From positions 1 to 64,000 of the forward strand of contig NZ_KE557324.1 in NCBI RefSeq assembly GCF_000442315.1: DNA of 64,000 nt. Reading direction: 5' to 3'. Shown piece after piece: positions 22,907-34,641 of this stretch (position 1 is the stretch's first letter; each line of letters begins with the position of its first letter). Under the pieces are notes generated by a model. The model was not told where the DNA came from. It saw only the letters and a list, made by a program, of their open reading frames with translations, and did not search any database. Source of the DNA: Rubellimicrobium thermophilum DSM 16684. Lineage in GTDB: Bacteria; Pseudomonadota; Alphaproteobacteria; Rhodobacterales; Rhodobacteraceae. The translations under genes and the position numbers were made by a program.

Positions 22907-25256
22907 TCATGGTCTCTCCTCCCCCCCGGGCAGGGGAAGGGAAGCCCCGTCCATGCCTCGGCGCGGGGGCACGAAGACCGTCCGCGTGGTGGCCGCGATC
23001 TCGATGCCGCGGGCGTCCATCTCTGTCTTCAGCAATTCCGAATAGCGCCGCCCGATCTCCCAGTGGCGGCCTGCCCGCGTGCGGATGCGCGCGCGCAGGA
23101 CCATGCCGGTCTCGCGCAGTTCCACCACGCCCTGCAGGTCGAGCGGGCCGTCGATGTCCCGGTCCATGACGGGATCGGCGCGCAGGCGGGCAAAGGCTTC
23201 GGTCATCGCCTCCTTCACCGCTTCGACCGATTCGTCATAGCCCACGGTGATTTCGGCGACGTGATAGCCGAAGTCGCGCGTCAGGTTCGTCACCGTGTCC
23301 ACGGCCGAGAAGGGGATGACATGCGTCGCCCCGTCGAGGGTGCGCAGACGCACCGAACGGATGGTGAGACGCTCCACCGCGCCGGTGATGCCGGCCACCC
23401 CCACCACATCGCCCACATCCATCGCATTCTCGAGCTGGATGAAGATGCCGTTGATGATGTCCTGCACGAGCTTCTGCGAGCCGAAGCCCACGGCGAGGCC
23501 CACGACCCCCGCCCCGGCCAGGAGCGGTGCGATGTCGATCCCCATCTGCGACAGCGAGACCATCACCGCGATCACCGCGACGGCGATCCCGAAGGCGTTG
23601 CGGAACAGGGCCAGAAGCGTGCGCGTGCGCGCCGGGCGCCCCTCCGGATCCGCCGAGAGGCGGGCATCGATCCAGGAGGCGACGATGGCCCAGACAATCG
23701 CAGAAAGCAGCAGCACCAGCAGCGCCGAGACCAGCCGCCACAGGGCGGTCTGGAGCCATCCCGGGCCAGCAGCGCTCCGGTGTCGAGCCAGCCCCAGCCC
23801 GGCCGCAAGCAGCAGCGCCCCGATCAGCGCGCCGACCGCGCCCACGGCGACGATGGCGCGCAGGATGCGGGTCATCCGTCCGGGCAGCGTCGGCATCTGG
23901 CGGGCGATGTGGTCGGGCAGCGGCGCCTGCAGGGTGGGAACCCGGCGCAACAGGCTCAGCGCCCCGAGCAGCACCGCCAGAGCCACCGCCGTCAGGGCCG
24001 TGCCGCCCAGGACAATCTCCTCCATCATGGCCGGGCGCGTCACCGCCACCCACCAGGCATAGAGCACATAGAGGACCGCGAGCGGCGGCCAGATCCGGCG
24101 CCAGGCCGTTCCCAGCCCGCGGGCCAGCATCGGGGCGGAGGATTCGGCAGGCAGGGGAGACGCCGGATCGGCCCCATCCGCGGCCAGGGCACGGGGAGGC
24201 ATGGACGGCAGGACGGATCCCGTCGCCGTTCCGGGCGCGGCGTCCGATGCGCCGGTCGGCGAGGCCGCGCGGTCGAGGGCGCGGAGCATGGCGCGGATCG
24301 CCCAGAGCGCCGTCAGGGCGGCGAGCGTGGCCACGAGCGTGCGTGCCGGCCGGGCCAGCGCGAAGCCCCCCCAGAGCTGCACCAGCGGCACGACGAAGAG
24401 AAAGCCCTGCACCACCACACCGGCCACGGCGCGCAGGGGCCGGAACAGGGCAGCCTGGGTGTGGGGATCGAGCAGGGAGAAGGCCGGTTCGCGGCCGGCC
24501 TCCGGGTTGGCGAAGGCACGCAGCAGCAGACGCAGGAGTCCGAAGACGGCAAAGGCATTGAGGTAGAGCGCCTGCGCCTGCGAAGGCCAGCCGTCCGGCG
24601 CAAAGGCGGCGGCCAGCAGCCAGCCGCCCCCCCAGGCGAGGGCCAGTCCCCCCAGCCGGACAAGGAGGGCGAGCCCGGCCCGCCAGATCCGCAGGAGGGT
24701 TCCCGCATCGCCGGGGGGCAGCAGATGGCGATTGAGGCGTCCCGCCGCGGCCTTCATCAGCAGCGCGACGGCAATCGTGCACAGGATCGTGGCCAGAAGC
24801 GGAAGGATCTCTGCCCGATGGCTGTCCAGGGCTTCGCCGGTCAGCGCTGTCAGGCGGCCGATGCGCTGGAGCTCGGCCCCGGCCTGCCTCAGGGCGGCCA
24901 GCGCCTCGCCCGCTGCCGCCAGCGTGGCATCGGCAAGATCGCGGGCCAGATTCGGCGGCTCGGCGGTCTGCCCGGCCGGGGCTTCGTCCGCAGCGCCGCC
25001 GGATGCGGCCTGGGACGCGGCGGCGGGCGCGGGCCTCGAGCGCCTCCAGAAGGGCGTTGCGCGCGGTCTCATCGCGCAGCACCTCGATCAGGCGTGCGAG
25101 GGCCGCTTCGCCCGTCAACGCGGTGGTCAGAGCAGCCGTCTCCTCCGGGGATCCGGCCGGAGCGGCCTGCTGCGCCGTGGCGCTGCCGGTCCACAGAAGA
25201 AGAAGCGTCAGCAGGGCCGCCACGGCCTGCTGCATGCGGCAGAGGATTGCCATCAT
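22907..25256 (-). CDS. Large MscS-family mechanosensitive channel, frameshifted
   Basis: A protein of about 782 residues. It starts with a signal sequence (MQQAVAALLTLLLLWTGSAT) and a helical periplasmic region, then about ten helices, and ends with the MscS core: GVVGLAVGFGSQKLVQDIIN for the pore helix, and the beta domain IQLENAMDVGDVVGVAGITG, which ends VRLRTLDGATHVIPFSAVDT. The first 80 residues lie in one frame (ALLEALEARARRR) and the rest in another, joined in the G/C-rich stretch 25018-25032 by removing one base. It would release solutes on hypo-osmotic shock. It is upstream of, but separate from, the PLDc_N/BrkB pair. Confidence 0.85.
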
Positions 25257-25420
25257 CCCTGTCGATCATTCCCTTCTGTCAGCATCAGGCCGACCCTGCC
25301 AGCAGAGAAGGCCTGCGTCCAGCCGCCGGGCCTCTGACAGGGCGACAGGGGCGCGGGCGGCGACAGGGGGGCGTCACGGATGTCGCAAGGGGCATCCCGG
25401 GGGATGGTCCCGTCATGACA

Positions 25421-25443
25421 GGGGGGCCGCGATGCGACCCCCC
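25421..25443 (-). terminator. Possible hairpin after the PRC-barrel gene
   Basis: Six G (25421-25426) can pair with six C (25438-25443) around an 11-nt loop. It lies 22 bases downstream of the leftward PRC-barrel stop. There is no U-tract, so the call is weak. Confidence 0.3.
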
Positions 25444-25464
25444 TTCCATCCGGCGGGATGGTGC

Positions 25465-26475
25465 CTACTGGACGGCTTCGTAGCGTTCCATGGCGTCGAG
25501 TTCCTCGCGCGTCTGGGGCAGATAGACGCGCAGCTCGTCTCCGCCATCGGCGCGCAGGATGGCGACCTGCGACAGGTCGAGCGCAACGGGCTTGGCCCCG
25601 ATCCCCAGGAAACCGCCCACATCCACGACGACATGAGTGACCTGGCCGCTGTCATCGAGGATGAGATCGGCGACGGTCCCCACCCGTTCGTCATTGATGT
25701 CATAGGCCGTCACCCCCGTCAGCCGTTCGGAGGTCAGATCCTCGGACATGGCGGGCACGAAGCCGTCGCGTTCGAAGGCCATGGGAGCGGGCGCCCCGGC
25801 GGGATCGGTCGTCATGCTGTCCGCGCCGGCGGCCTCGGCGGATTCCTCGGCGGCATCCATGGCCTGATCCTGCGCCTCGGCCATGTTCTCCTGATGATCG
25901 GTCATGCCGAGCTGGTTGACCTCCTCGGCCACTTCCTCGCCGGCATCCTGCAGCGTGTCGGCCATCTCGGCGCCGGCCGCGGCAACGCTGGTCGCGGCGG
26001 TTTCGGCGCCCTGCGCGATCGCCTCGCCCGTGGCGGCGGCCGCGGCTTCGGCGCTCATGCCGGCATCATAATCCGGCGCCCCTTCCAGCGCCTCGCGCGT
26101 GGTGTTCACGACCAGGAAGAAGTCGTCGAGATCCTCGGCCGTCGCGCTGTCGGCGACAAAGCGGAGCTGATCCATGTTGATGGCGACCCGGCGCTCTCCG
26201 ATGCCGAGGAAGCCGCCGATGTCCACCAGAACGGCCTGCACGGTTCCATCGCGCGACAGGATCACATCGGCGACCTCGCCGATGTCATCCCAGCCCTCCT
26301 GGATGCCGGGGAATTCGTCCGCATCGAGAGCCGCCTCGCTGGCATAGACCCGCATGCCCATGAATTCGGAGGCCCGGATCTCCATCGGGTCCATCTGGGT
26401 GCGGAACAGGGTCTGGGCGAGGGCCGGCATCGCCAGCGCGCCGAACAGGGCAGTCGAGAGCAGAAGCCTCTTCAC
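25465..26475 (-). CDS. Exported protein with two PRC-barrel domains
   Basis: A 336-residue protein with a Sec signal (MKRLLLSTALFGALAMPALA). Two PRC-barrel repeats flank an Ala/Glu-rich low-complexity linker. Each ends in nearly the same strand pair: AVLVDIGGFLGIGERRVAIN and HVVVDVGGFLGIGAKPVALD. The linker is acidic and helical (GAETAATSVAAAGAEMADTL). PRC-barrel proteins of this type are frequent members of alphaproteobacterial stress regulons, and a consensus EcfG promoter is found 75-99 bases upstream. The molecular function is unknown; an envelope protective role is inferred. AAGGAGATCACCC precedes the ATG. Confidence 0.85.
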   Translation of the reverse strand: MKRLLLSTALFGALAMPALAQTLFRTQMDPMEIRASEFMGMRVYASEAALDADEFPGIQEGWDDIGEVADVILSRDGTVQAVLVDIGGFLGIGERRVAINMDQLRFVADSATAEDLDDFFLVVNTTREALEGAPDYDAGMSAEAAAAATGEAIAQGAETAATSVAAAGAEMADTLQDAGEEVAEEVNQLGMTDHQENMAEAQDQAMDAAEESAEAAGADSMTTDPAGAPAPMAFERDGFVPAMSEDLTSERLTGVTAYDINDERVGTVADLILDDSGQVTHVVVDVGGFLGIGAKPVALDLSQVAILRADGGDELRVYLPQTREELDAMERYEAVQ

Positions 26476-26549
26476 GGGTGATCTCCTTATCCGGATTGTG
26501 CGGAACGGGGGACGGTGGGTCCGCGGCCCGTTTCCGCATTCGGAGCTTC

Positions 26550-26574
26550 AACGCCGTTCTGCCGGGCCGGTTCC
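26550..26574 (-). promoter_or_regulatory. EcfG-type promoter of the PRC-barrel gene
   Basis: On the minus strand GGAAC (26574-26570), 16 bases, CGTT (26553-26550). The -10 is 75 bases from the ATG at 26475. Confidence 0.7.
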
Positions 26575-26632
26575 CGAAGATGGTTCGCGCAAGAGGCTGC
26601 CCCCCGTGGATCGGCGGTCGGCCGCCGACGGG

Positions 26633-27358
26633 TCAGCCGCCGATGGGAATCCCGCCATTCACATGGCCATTCCCATTCACATGGCCATTCACATGGATTG
26701 TCTGGCCGGTGACATAGGCTCCGTCCTCGGAGGCGAGGAAGAGATAGGCAGGTGCCACCGCGTTCACGCGGGTGCCCCTTTCGGCGAGCTGGGCGGCAAG
26801 GCTGCGCAGCAGCGCCAGTTCCGCCCCCTTGCCCATCGCATAGTCCACGAGCGTCGGGTTGCCGCGATAGGCCACGACCGAGGAGGTGCCGATGATCGCG
26901 CCCCCCTCGCCCATCGCGGGCAGCGCGGCCTGGATCGTCCAGAGATAGCCCAGCGCATTGACGAACAGGGTCTTGCTCGCCTTCTCCTCGGGGATCGCCA
27001 GCACATCGGACTGCTCGAGCTGCATCGAGGCGTTGCAGACCAGCACGTCGAGCCGCCCGCCGAGCCACTCGATCGCCTTGCGCGTGGCGGCCTTGTTGGA
27101 GGCGGCGTCGCCTGCGTCCATCTGCACCCTGAAGCCGTCCTGCCCGGAGAGATCGCGCATCCGGGCCAGCGTCTCCTCGGCATCGTCGGGATCGGAATGA
27201 CAGGCGATGGCGACCCTTGCCCCTTCGCGCGCGAAGAGCAGCGCCACCGCCCGCCCGATTCCCGAGGAGGCCCCCGTGATGAAGGCGGTCCGTCCCTTCA
27301 GCTTGTCCGAGCCGCGGCCGCGGGGGGCCTCGTCGAAGGGTTTCGAGAGCTCCGGCAT
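26633..27358 (-). CDS. SDR-family oxidoreductase with an internal deletion
   Basis: A 241-residue SDR of the YghA/YdaD type. The cofactor motif TGASSGIG and active site DYAMGKGAELALL are intact. After RGTRVNAVAP the sequence jumps straight to AYLFLASEDGAYVTGQTIHV. In relatives about 45-50 residues (the substrate-binding loop beginning GPVWTPL) lie between these points, so the gene seems to have lost them in frame, probably between two short VAP-coding repeats. The C-terminus carries extra HVNG repeats from 12-bp duplications. The ATG at 27358 has AGGAGGA upstream. An intact version would be a glucose- or stress-linked dehydrogenase; activity of this one is doubtful. Confidence 0.82.
   Translation of the reverse strand: MPELSKPFDEAPRGRGSDKLKGRTAFITGASSGIGRAVALLFAREGARVAIACHSDPDDAEETLARMRDLSGQDGFRVQMDAGDAASNKAATRKAIEWLGGRLDVLVCNASMQLEQSDVLAIPEEKASKTLFVNALGYLWTIQAALPAMGEGGAIIGTSSVVAYRGNPTLVDYAMGKGAELALLRSLAAQLAERGTRVNAVAPAYLFLASEDGAYVTGQTIHVNGHVNGNGHVNGGIPIGG
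26655..26696. repeat. 12-bp repeat CCATTCACATGG in the SDR C-terminus
   Basis: Three copies of CCATTCACATGG (26655-26666, 26673-26684, 26685-26696), with a half copy CCATTC between the first and second. They encode repeated HVNG on the minus strand and keep the frame. They probably arose by slippage. Confidence 0.85.
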
Positions 27359-27449
27359 GGCATCCTCCTGCATGCTGCATCGCTGCATCGGCATCCGGTC
27401 TGTCCAACGCACCGGCAGGGGATTTGTTCGCAAGGTTCGCATCCGCGGC

Positions 27450-27474
27450 GGAACCGCGCCCGCTTCCCACCGTT
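27450..27474 (+). promoter_or_regulatory. EcfG-type promoter of the treZ operon
   Basis: GGAAC (27450-27454), 16 bases, CGTT (27471-27474). The treZ ATG lies 31 bases after the -10, an ideal distance. Confidence 0.75.
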
Positions 27475-27505
27475 CGCTGGGTGACACCCGAGAGGATCAG
27501 ATGCG

Positions 27506-29281
27506 ATGCCCGAGATCAGCCGATCCGACGCCCGTTCTCCGGCCCCCCTGGCCCGGCGCCCGCGCCGATGGGGCGCCGATCCGGCCGGCGGGGGATGCTG
27601 GCGCTTTGCCCTCTGGGCGCCCGGAGCGGAGTCGGTCGCGCTCGATCTGGGGGGCCTCCGCCATGGCCTCGAACGGGACGAGGACGGCTTCTGGTGGGGC
27701 GAGGCGGCCGCGCAGGCGGGCGACCCTTACGCCTTTGTCGTGGACGGTCGGCGCCTGCCGGACCCGATGGCCCGCGCGCAGGCGGGCCCGGACCCGATGG
27801 GCCCCTCGCGTCTCGTGGATCCGGCGGCCTACGCCTGGCGCCGCTCCTGGCCGGGCCGCCCCTGGGAGGACGCCGTCCTCTACGAGCTGCATATCGGCAC
27901 CTTCACGCCCGAAGGCACCTTCGCCGCTGCCCGGCGGCGGCTGCCGAGGCTGGCCGATCTGGGCATCACCGCTCTCGAACTCATGCCGGTGGCGCATTTC
28001 CCTGGCCGGCGCGGCTGGGGCTATGACGGCACGCTCCTCTTCGCCCCCCATCCCGCCTATGGCCGCCCCGACGACCTGCGTGCCTTCGTCGAGGCCGCGC
28101 AGGAGCAGGGGATCATGGTGATCCTCGATGTCGTGCTCAATCATTTCGGGCCCGAAGGATCGGCCATGCAGCACATCGCCCCCGCCTTCTTCGACCCCGA
28201 GGAGCATTCCCCCTGGGGCGCGGCCATCGCCTTCGGAGAGCCGGCGGTGCGCGCCTTTGCGCTCGATCTCTGCCTCGGGCTCATCGGCGAATACCGCCTC
28301 GACGGGCTGCGCCTCGATGCCGTGCACGAGATCCGCGACCCCCGTTCGCAGACCCCTGTCCTGGCCGAACTGGGTCGCGCCGTCGCCGCCGAGGACTGGG
28401 GCCGGCCCATCCACCTGATCTACGAGGACGCGCGCAACAACCCCGTGGAAATCCGCGACGGCCAGGCCCGCGCGCAATGGGCCGACGACTTCCACCACGC
28501 CCTGCATCCGATCCTGACGGGCGAGAACCGGGGCTGGCTTGCCCCCTTCGCCGAGAACCCCCATGAGAAGCTGCGCCGCGTCCTGGGCGAAGGCTTTGCC
28601 GAACCCGGCAAGGGGGCGCCCGAGCCGCAGGAGGGTCTGCCCCCCTACGGGCTGCCCTGGACGGCCTTCGTCTGCCACAACCAGAACCATGACCAGGTCG
28701 GCAACCGGCCCGACGGGGCGCGGCTGATCACGCTTGCAGGCGACGACCGGGCCGTCGAGGTGGTCCATGCGCTCCTGCTGTGCTCGCCCTTCGTGCCGAT
28801 GCTCTGGATGGGCGAGGAGGTGGGCGAGCGCGGGCCCTTCCACTACTTCTGCGATGTCTCCGAGGCGCTGGCCGAAGCCATCCGCAAGGGGCGCCGTGAG
28901 GCCTTCGGCGCGATGTTCCCCGAGGCGGGCGACTTTCCGGACCCCAACGACCCCGCGACCTTCGAAGCGTCGCGCCCCTTCGGGGCCGAGGACGGGGAGG
29001 AGGCGCGCCACTGGCGCGCGCTGACGCAGCGGCTGCTGGCGTTGCGGCATCGGCGGATCGTGCCGCTGCTGAAGTCGGGACGCACAGGGCCGGCACGGGT
29101 GGAACGGCAGGGGCCGGGGGGAATCGATGCCCTCTGGCCCTTCCGGAAGGGCAGGCTGCGCCTGTGGGTCAATCTCGGCGGCGGGCGCGAGACCCTGCCG
29201 CCGGAGGGGCCGAAAGACCTTGTCCTGGGCGATCTTGCCCATGACCGCTTTGCGATCGCCGTTTCCGTGGAGGCCGCATGA
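27506..29281 (+). CDS. treZ: Malto-oligosyltrehalose trehalohydrolase
   Basis: A GH13 enzyme of 591 residues that releases trehalose from maltooligosyl-trehalose. An N-terminal CBM48-like domain (CWRFALWAPGAESVALDLGG) precedes the barrel. Visible GH13 regions are GWGYDGTLLFAPHPAYGRP, VILDVVLNHFGPEG, YRLDGLRLDAVHEI with the nucleophile Asp, HLIYEDARNNP with the acid Glu, and FVCHNQNHDQVGNRPDG. Length is typical. Its stop overlaps the treY start (ATGA). An EcfG-type promoter stands directly upstream, so trehalose production is likely to be switched on by general stress. Confidence 0.95.
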   Translation: MPEISRSDARSPAPLARRPRRWGADPAGGGCWRFALWAPGAESVALDLGGLRHGLERDEDGFWWGEAAAQAGDPYAFVVDGRRLPDPMARAQAGPDPMGPSRLVDPAAYAWRRSWPGRPWEDAVLYELHIGTFTPEGTFAAARRRLPRLADLGITALELMPVAHFPGRRGWGYDGTLLFAPHPAYGRPDDLRAFVEAAQEQGIMVILDVVLNHFGPEGSAMQHIAPAFFDPEEHSPWGAAIAFGEPAVRAFALDLCLGLIGEYRLDGLRLDAVHEIRDPRSQTPVLAELGRAVAAEDWGRPIHLIYEDARNNPVEIRDGQARAQWADDFHHALHPILTGENRGWLAPFAENPHEKLRRVLGEGFAEPGKGAPEPQEGLPPYGLPWTAFVCHNQNHDQVGNRPDGARLITLAGDDRAVEVVHALLLCSPFVPMLWMGEEVGERGPFHYFCDVSEALAEAIRKGRREAFGAMFPEAGDFPDPNDPATFEASRPFGAEDGEEARHWRALTQRLLALRHRRIVPLLKSGRTGPARVERQGPGGIDALWPFRKGRLRLWVNLGGGRETLPPEGPKDLVLGDLAHDRFAIAVSVEAA

Positions 29282-31536
29282 GTGCCTGGCGCGCGACCTA
29301 TCGTCTGCAACTGCGCGAGGGGATGACCTTCGACCGGGCCGCCGCCCTGCTGCCACGGCTGAAGGCGCTCGGTATCAGCCATCTCTATCTCTCGCCCATC
29401 TTCACTGCCGTGACCGGGTCCACGCATGGCTATGACGTGACCGACCCCACCGCGATCGACCCGGCCCTGGGCGGGCGCGAGGGGCTGGAGCGGCTGGCCG
29501 CGGCGGCGCGCGCGCAGGGCATCGGTCTGCTGCTCGACATCGTGCCGAACCACATGGCCTTTCATCTCGACAATCCGTGGCTGCGCGACGTGCTGCGCCA
29601 TGGCGAGCGATCCCGCTGGGCCCGGCATTTCGACATCGACTGGACGAAGGGCCGCCTTGTCCTGCCCTTCCTGCCCGATCCCTTCGAGACGATGCTCGAG
29701 GCCGGCGCGATCCGGGCGGCGGACGGGGAAGACGGGCCGGAGCTGCGGGCCGGCGATCTCGCCGTGCCGCTGACGCCCCATCCCCTGACCGAGGCGGAGC
29801 GCGCGGGCGATCCGGAGGCGATCCGCGCCCTGCATGCCCGTCAGCCCTGGCGCCTCGCGCATTGGGAGCTGGAGCGCGACGGCATCACCCATCGGCGCTT
29901 CTTCAACATCACCGGCCTGATCGGGATGCGCGTGGAGGAGGAGCAGGTCTTCGAGGATACCCATGCGCTGATCCTCGATCTCGTGGAGAAGGGGATCGTG
30001 CAGGGGCTGCGCGTGGACCATGTGGACGGGCTGGCCGATCCCGGTGCCTATCTGGCCCGGCTTGCCCGGCGCGCGCCGGGCTGTCCGGTCTGGGTCGAGA
30101 AGATCCTCGTGGGCGATGAGGCCCTGCCGCCCTGGCCCGTGGAGGGGACCACCGGCTACGAGGCGGGGGCGGCCATCGTCCGCGCGCTGACCGACGGCCC
30201 CGGCCTCGCGCGGCTCGACGCGCTCTGGCGCGACGCCACGGGCGAGGACCGCCCCTGGGAGGCGGTTCTGGCCGAGGCCAAGGGGCAGGTCATCCGGCAG
30301 GTCCTGTCGGCCGAGCTGGCGCAGCTCAAGGATCTCGCGCTCGCCGCCGCCGCCGCCTCGGGCGAGGTCGAGGCGGGCGAGGAAGCCCTGCGCGAGGCGG
30401 TTCTGGCCCTCCTGATCGAGATTCCGCGCTACCGGACCTATCTGGAGGCGCCCGAGGGGCCCCGCCGGGCGGAGGACCGGGCGTTGCTGGAGGCCGCCGC
30501 CGAGCGTGCGGCCGAAGGGCTCGTCTCCGACCGCGCGCTGCGCTGGCTGGTGCGGGCGATGATCGAGGTCGGGACGGAGGCGGCGCGCGCGCTGGCGATC
30601 CGGTTCCAGCAGGTCTCGGGTGCGCTGATGGCCAAGTCGCAGGAGGACACGGCCTTCTACCGCTTCACCCGCTGTCTTGCCCATTGCGAGGTGGGCGCCG
30701 AACCGTCCGACTGTGCCTGGACGCCGGCACGGCTGGCGGAATGGGCCGCCTCGCGCACGGGCCGCGACCTCCTGCTGACCTCCTCGCATGATACCAAGCG
30801 CGCCGAGGATGCGCGGATGCGCCTGGTGGCGATGACCCATCTGCCGGAGGTCTTTGCCGCCCTCTGGGAGGCGGCCTCGGATCTGCCGGGGGCCGGGGAG
30901 GTGGACCCTGCCCAGCGATGGTATGTCCTGCAATCCTGGCTGGCCATCCACGAGGACGGGCGCGGGGACATCGGCGATCGCCTTGCCGCCCATATGGAGA
31001 AGGCCCTGCGCGAGGCCAGGGAGGTGACGAGCTGGACCCACCCGCGCGAGGCGGCCGAACAGCCCGCGCAGGCCTTTGCCCGCACCCTTGCCGCGGCCTG
31101 GCACGAGCCGCCCGACACGGCCCGCACCCTGATCGAACGGGGCGATCAGCTTTCGCTGGCGCAGCTTGCGCTCAAGATCCTGCTGCCCGGCATCCCCGAT
31201 TTCTATCAGGGTGCCGAAGGGCCCCTGCACCATCTGACGGATCCCGACAACCGCCTGCCCGTGGACTTCGAGGCCCTCGACGCCCCCCCTGAAGGAGGGC
31301 TCGCGGCGGCCAAGCTCAGGCTCACCCGCGCGCTGCTGCGCCTGCGGTCCGAGGCGCCGGGCCTGTTCGGGGCGCCGCTGCGCATCGAGGCGATGCCGGG
31401 CGGCTGGCGCGCCCTGCGCGAGGGGCCGGAGGGGCGTCTGATGCTCACCCTCTCCTGGGAGGGCGGCGGCACGGCGGGATCGCTCTGGCCGCCCGAGGGC
31501 AAGGGGCCGGTCGCGATCGACTGGCAGGCGGCCTGA
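29278..31536 (+). CDS. treY: Malto-oligosyltrehalose synthase
   Basis: A GH13 enzyme of 752 residues that turns the reducing-end maltose unit of a glucan into a trehalose unit. Family signatures: WRATYRLQLREGMTFDRAAA at the N-terminus, VTGSTHGYDVTDPTAIDPAL, LLLDIVPNHMAFH, GLRVDHVDGLADPGAYL with the nucleophile Asp, and TSSHDTKRAEDARMRL. It is translationally coupled to treZ by an ATGA overlap. Together they form the TreYZ pathway, which makes trehalose directly from glycogen-type chains; glgX downstream supplies debranching. Confidence 0.95.
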   Translation: MSAWRATYRLQLREGMTFDRAAALLPRLKALGISHLYLSPIFTAVTGSTHGYDVTDPTAIDPALGGREGLERLAAAARAQGIGLLLDIVPNHMAFHLDNPWLRDVLRHGERSRWARHFDIDWTKGRLVLPFLPDPFETMLEAGAIRAADGEDGPELRAGDLAVPLTPHPLTEAERAGDPEAIRALHARQPWRLAHWELERDGITHRRFFNITGLIGMRVEEEQVFEDTHALILDLVEKGIVQGLRVDHVDGLADPGAYLARLARRAPGCPVWVEKILVGDEALPPWPVEGTTGYEAGAAIVRALTDGPGLARLDALWRDATGEDRPWEAVLAEAKGQVIRQVLSAELAQLKDLALAAAAASGEVEAGEEALREAVLALLIEIPRYRTYLEAPEGPRRAEDRALLEAAAERAAEGLVSDRALRWLVRAMIEVGTEAARALAIRFQQVSGALMAKSQEDTAFYRFTRCLAHCEVGAEPSDCAWTPARLAEWAASRTGRDLLLTSSHDTKRAEDARMRLVAMTHLPEVFAALWEAASDLPGAGEVDPAQRWYVLQSWLAIHEDGRGDIGDRLAAHMEKALREAREVTSWTHPREAAEQPAQAFARTLAAAWHEPPDTARTLIERGDQLSLAQLALKILLPGIPDFYQGAEGPLHHLTDPDNRLPVDFEALDAPPEGGLAAAKLRLTRALLRLRSEAPGLFGAPLRIEAMPGGWRALREGPEGRLMLTLSWEGGGTAGSLWPPEGKGPVAIDWQAA

Positions 31537-31546
31537 GGCGCGGGTC

Positions 31547-31571
31547 GGAACCGGGGGGCCTTGCGCGCGTT
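31547..31571 (+). promoter_or_regulatory. Second EcfG-type promoter inside the trehalose/glycogen cluster
   Basis: GGAAC (31547-31551), 16 bases, CGTT (31568-31571). It lies just after the treY stop, 65 bases before the glgC-like start. Confidence 0.65.
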
Positions 31572-31635
31572 GGGGGCGCCGAGGGGAACATCCTGTCGCC
31601 GGGGGGCGCCCCGGCCATCCGCAGGGAACCGCGTC

Positions 31636-32560
31636 ATGCCCGAGTCGATCTCGTCTCCCGCCCCGGCGGCCGTCCTGCTTGCGCAGGGGGGCAGCGAAGG
31701 TTTGCAGGACCTGGCCGGAGGCGAACCCCCCGCCGCGCTCCCCTTCGCCGGGCGCCGCCTGTGCGACCTGGCCATCGCCTGCGCGCAGCGCGCGGGGATC
31801 CGGCGTCTCGTCGTCGTGACGGACGGCCATGACCGGATATTGCGGCGCCACATCCCCGAACGCTGGGGCGGGGCGATGGAGATCGCCTTTGCCTCGGCCC
31901 TGCCCAGCGGCCCGCTCCTGCTGCTCTCGGGCCGGCATGCCCTGTCGCTCGACCTCTCCTCGCTCCTCGCCGCACCCCGCCGCGGGGGTGCGGCGGTGGC
32001 CGTGGGCGCGGACGGAGAGCCCGCCGGTGCGGTCCTGCTCGAGGCCGGGGCGGCAGCGACCCCGGATCCGTCTGGACCCGCGCCCTGGCCGAGGGAACGG
32101 CCTGCCCGTTCCCGGCTGGTCGCGCTGCCTGGACACCCTCGACGCCTTCCGCATGGCCTGGCTCGAGGCCGAACGCGGGGCGGTGGACGCCCTGCCCCCG
32201 ACCGATCCGGTGCTGCGGCCAGCGGGGGATACCCGCCTGCTGACCTTCGAGGCCGGGGGGCTTCACCTCTCGGCTCCGCGCTTTGCCGCCCACCGTCCCG
32301 AACGCTGGACCGTGATCGAGGACAGCGTGCTGATGCCCGGTGCCCGCGTGGCCCCCGGTGCGCGTCTGTCGCGGGCCATCATCGGCCCTGGTGCCGTGGT
32401 CCCGGCGGGGCTCTGCCTGGGTCGTGATCCCGAAGAGGATGCCCGCTGGTTTCGCGTGACGCCCGGCGGCACCACCCTTGTGACGGCTGCCATGCTGGCC
32501 CGCCGCGCCGTCGCGCGGATGCCCCCTCACCTGTCCCCTCATCCCATGGGAAGCCGCTGA
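31636..32560 (+). CDS. GlgC-like nucleotidyltransferase homologue, degenerate and frameshifted
   Basis: About 308 residues after correction. It aligns in outline with ADP-glucose pyrophosphorylase: [20 protein letters not shown], then [20 protein letters not shown], then a C-terminal left-handed helix region ([20 protein letters not shown]). The catalytic loop GGxGxRLxxLT and the RAKPA lysine of true GlgC are replaced ([20 protein letters not shown]), and the protein is about 100 residues shorter. It may be regulatory or inactive. The frame breaks twice between about 32060 and 32110; adding one base at each point restores VWTRALAEG and [17 protein letters not shown]. It has its own EcfG-type promoter and ends one base before glgX. 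Confidence 0.6.
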
Positions 32561-32561
32561 C

Positions 32562-34638
<2,077 letters not shown>

Positions 34639-34641
34639 GGC

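Noticed and set aside
28843..32154. Open frame of 1103 codons on the minus strand
   Set aside because: It lies opposite treZ, treY and glgC-like genes and has the His/Arg/Gln-rich composition of an antisense frame in high-GC DNA.
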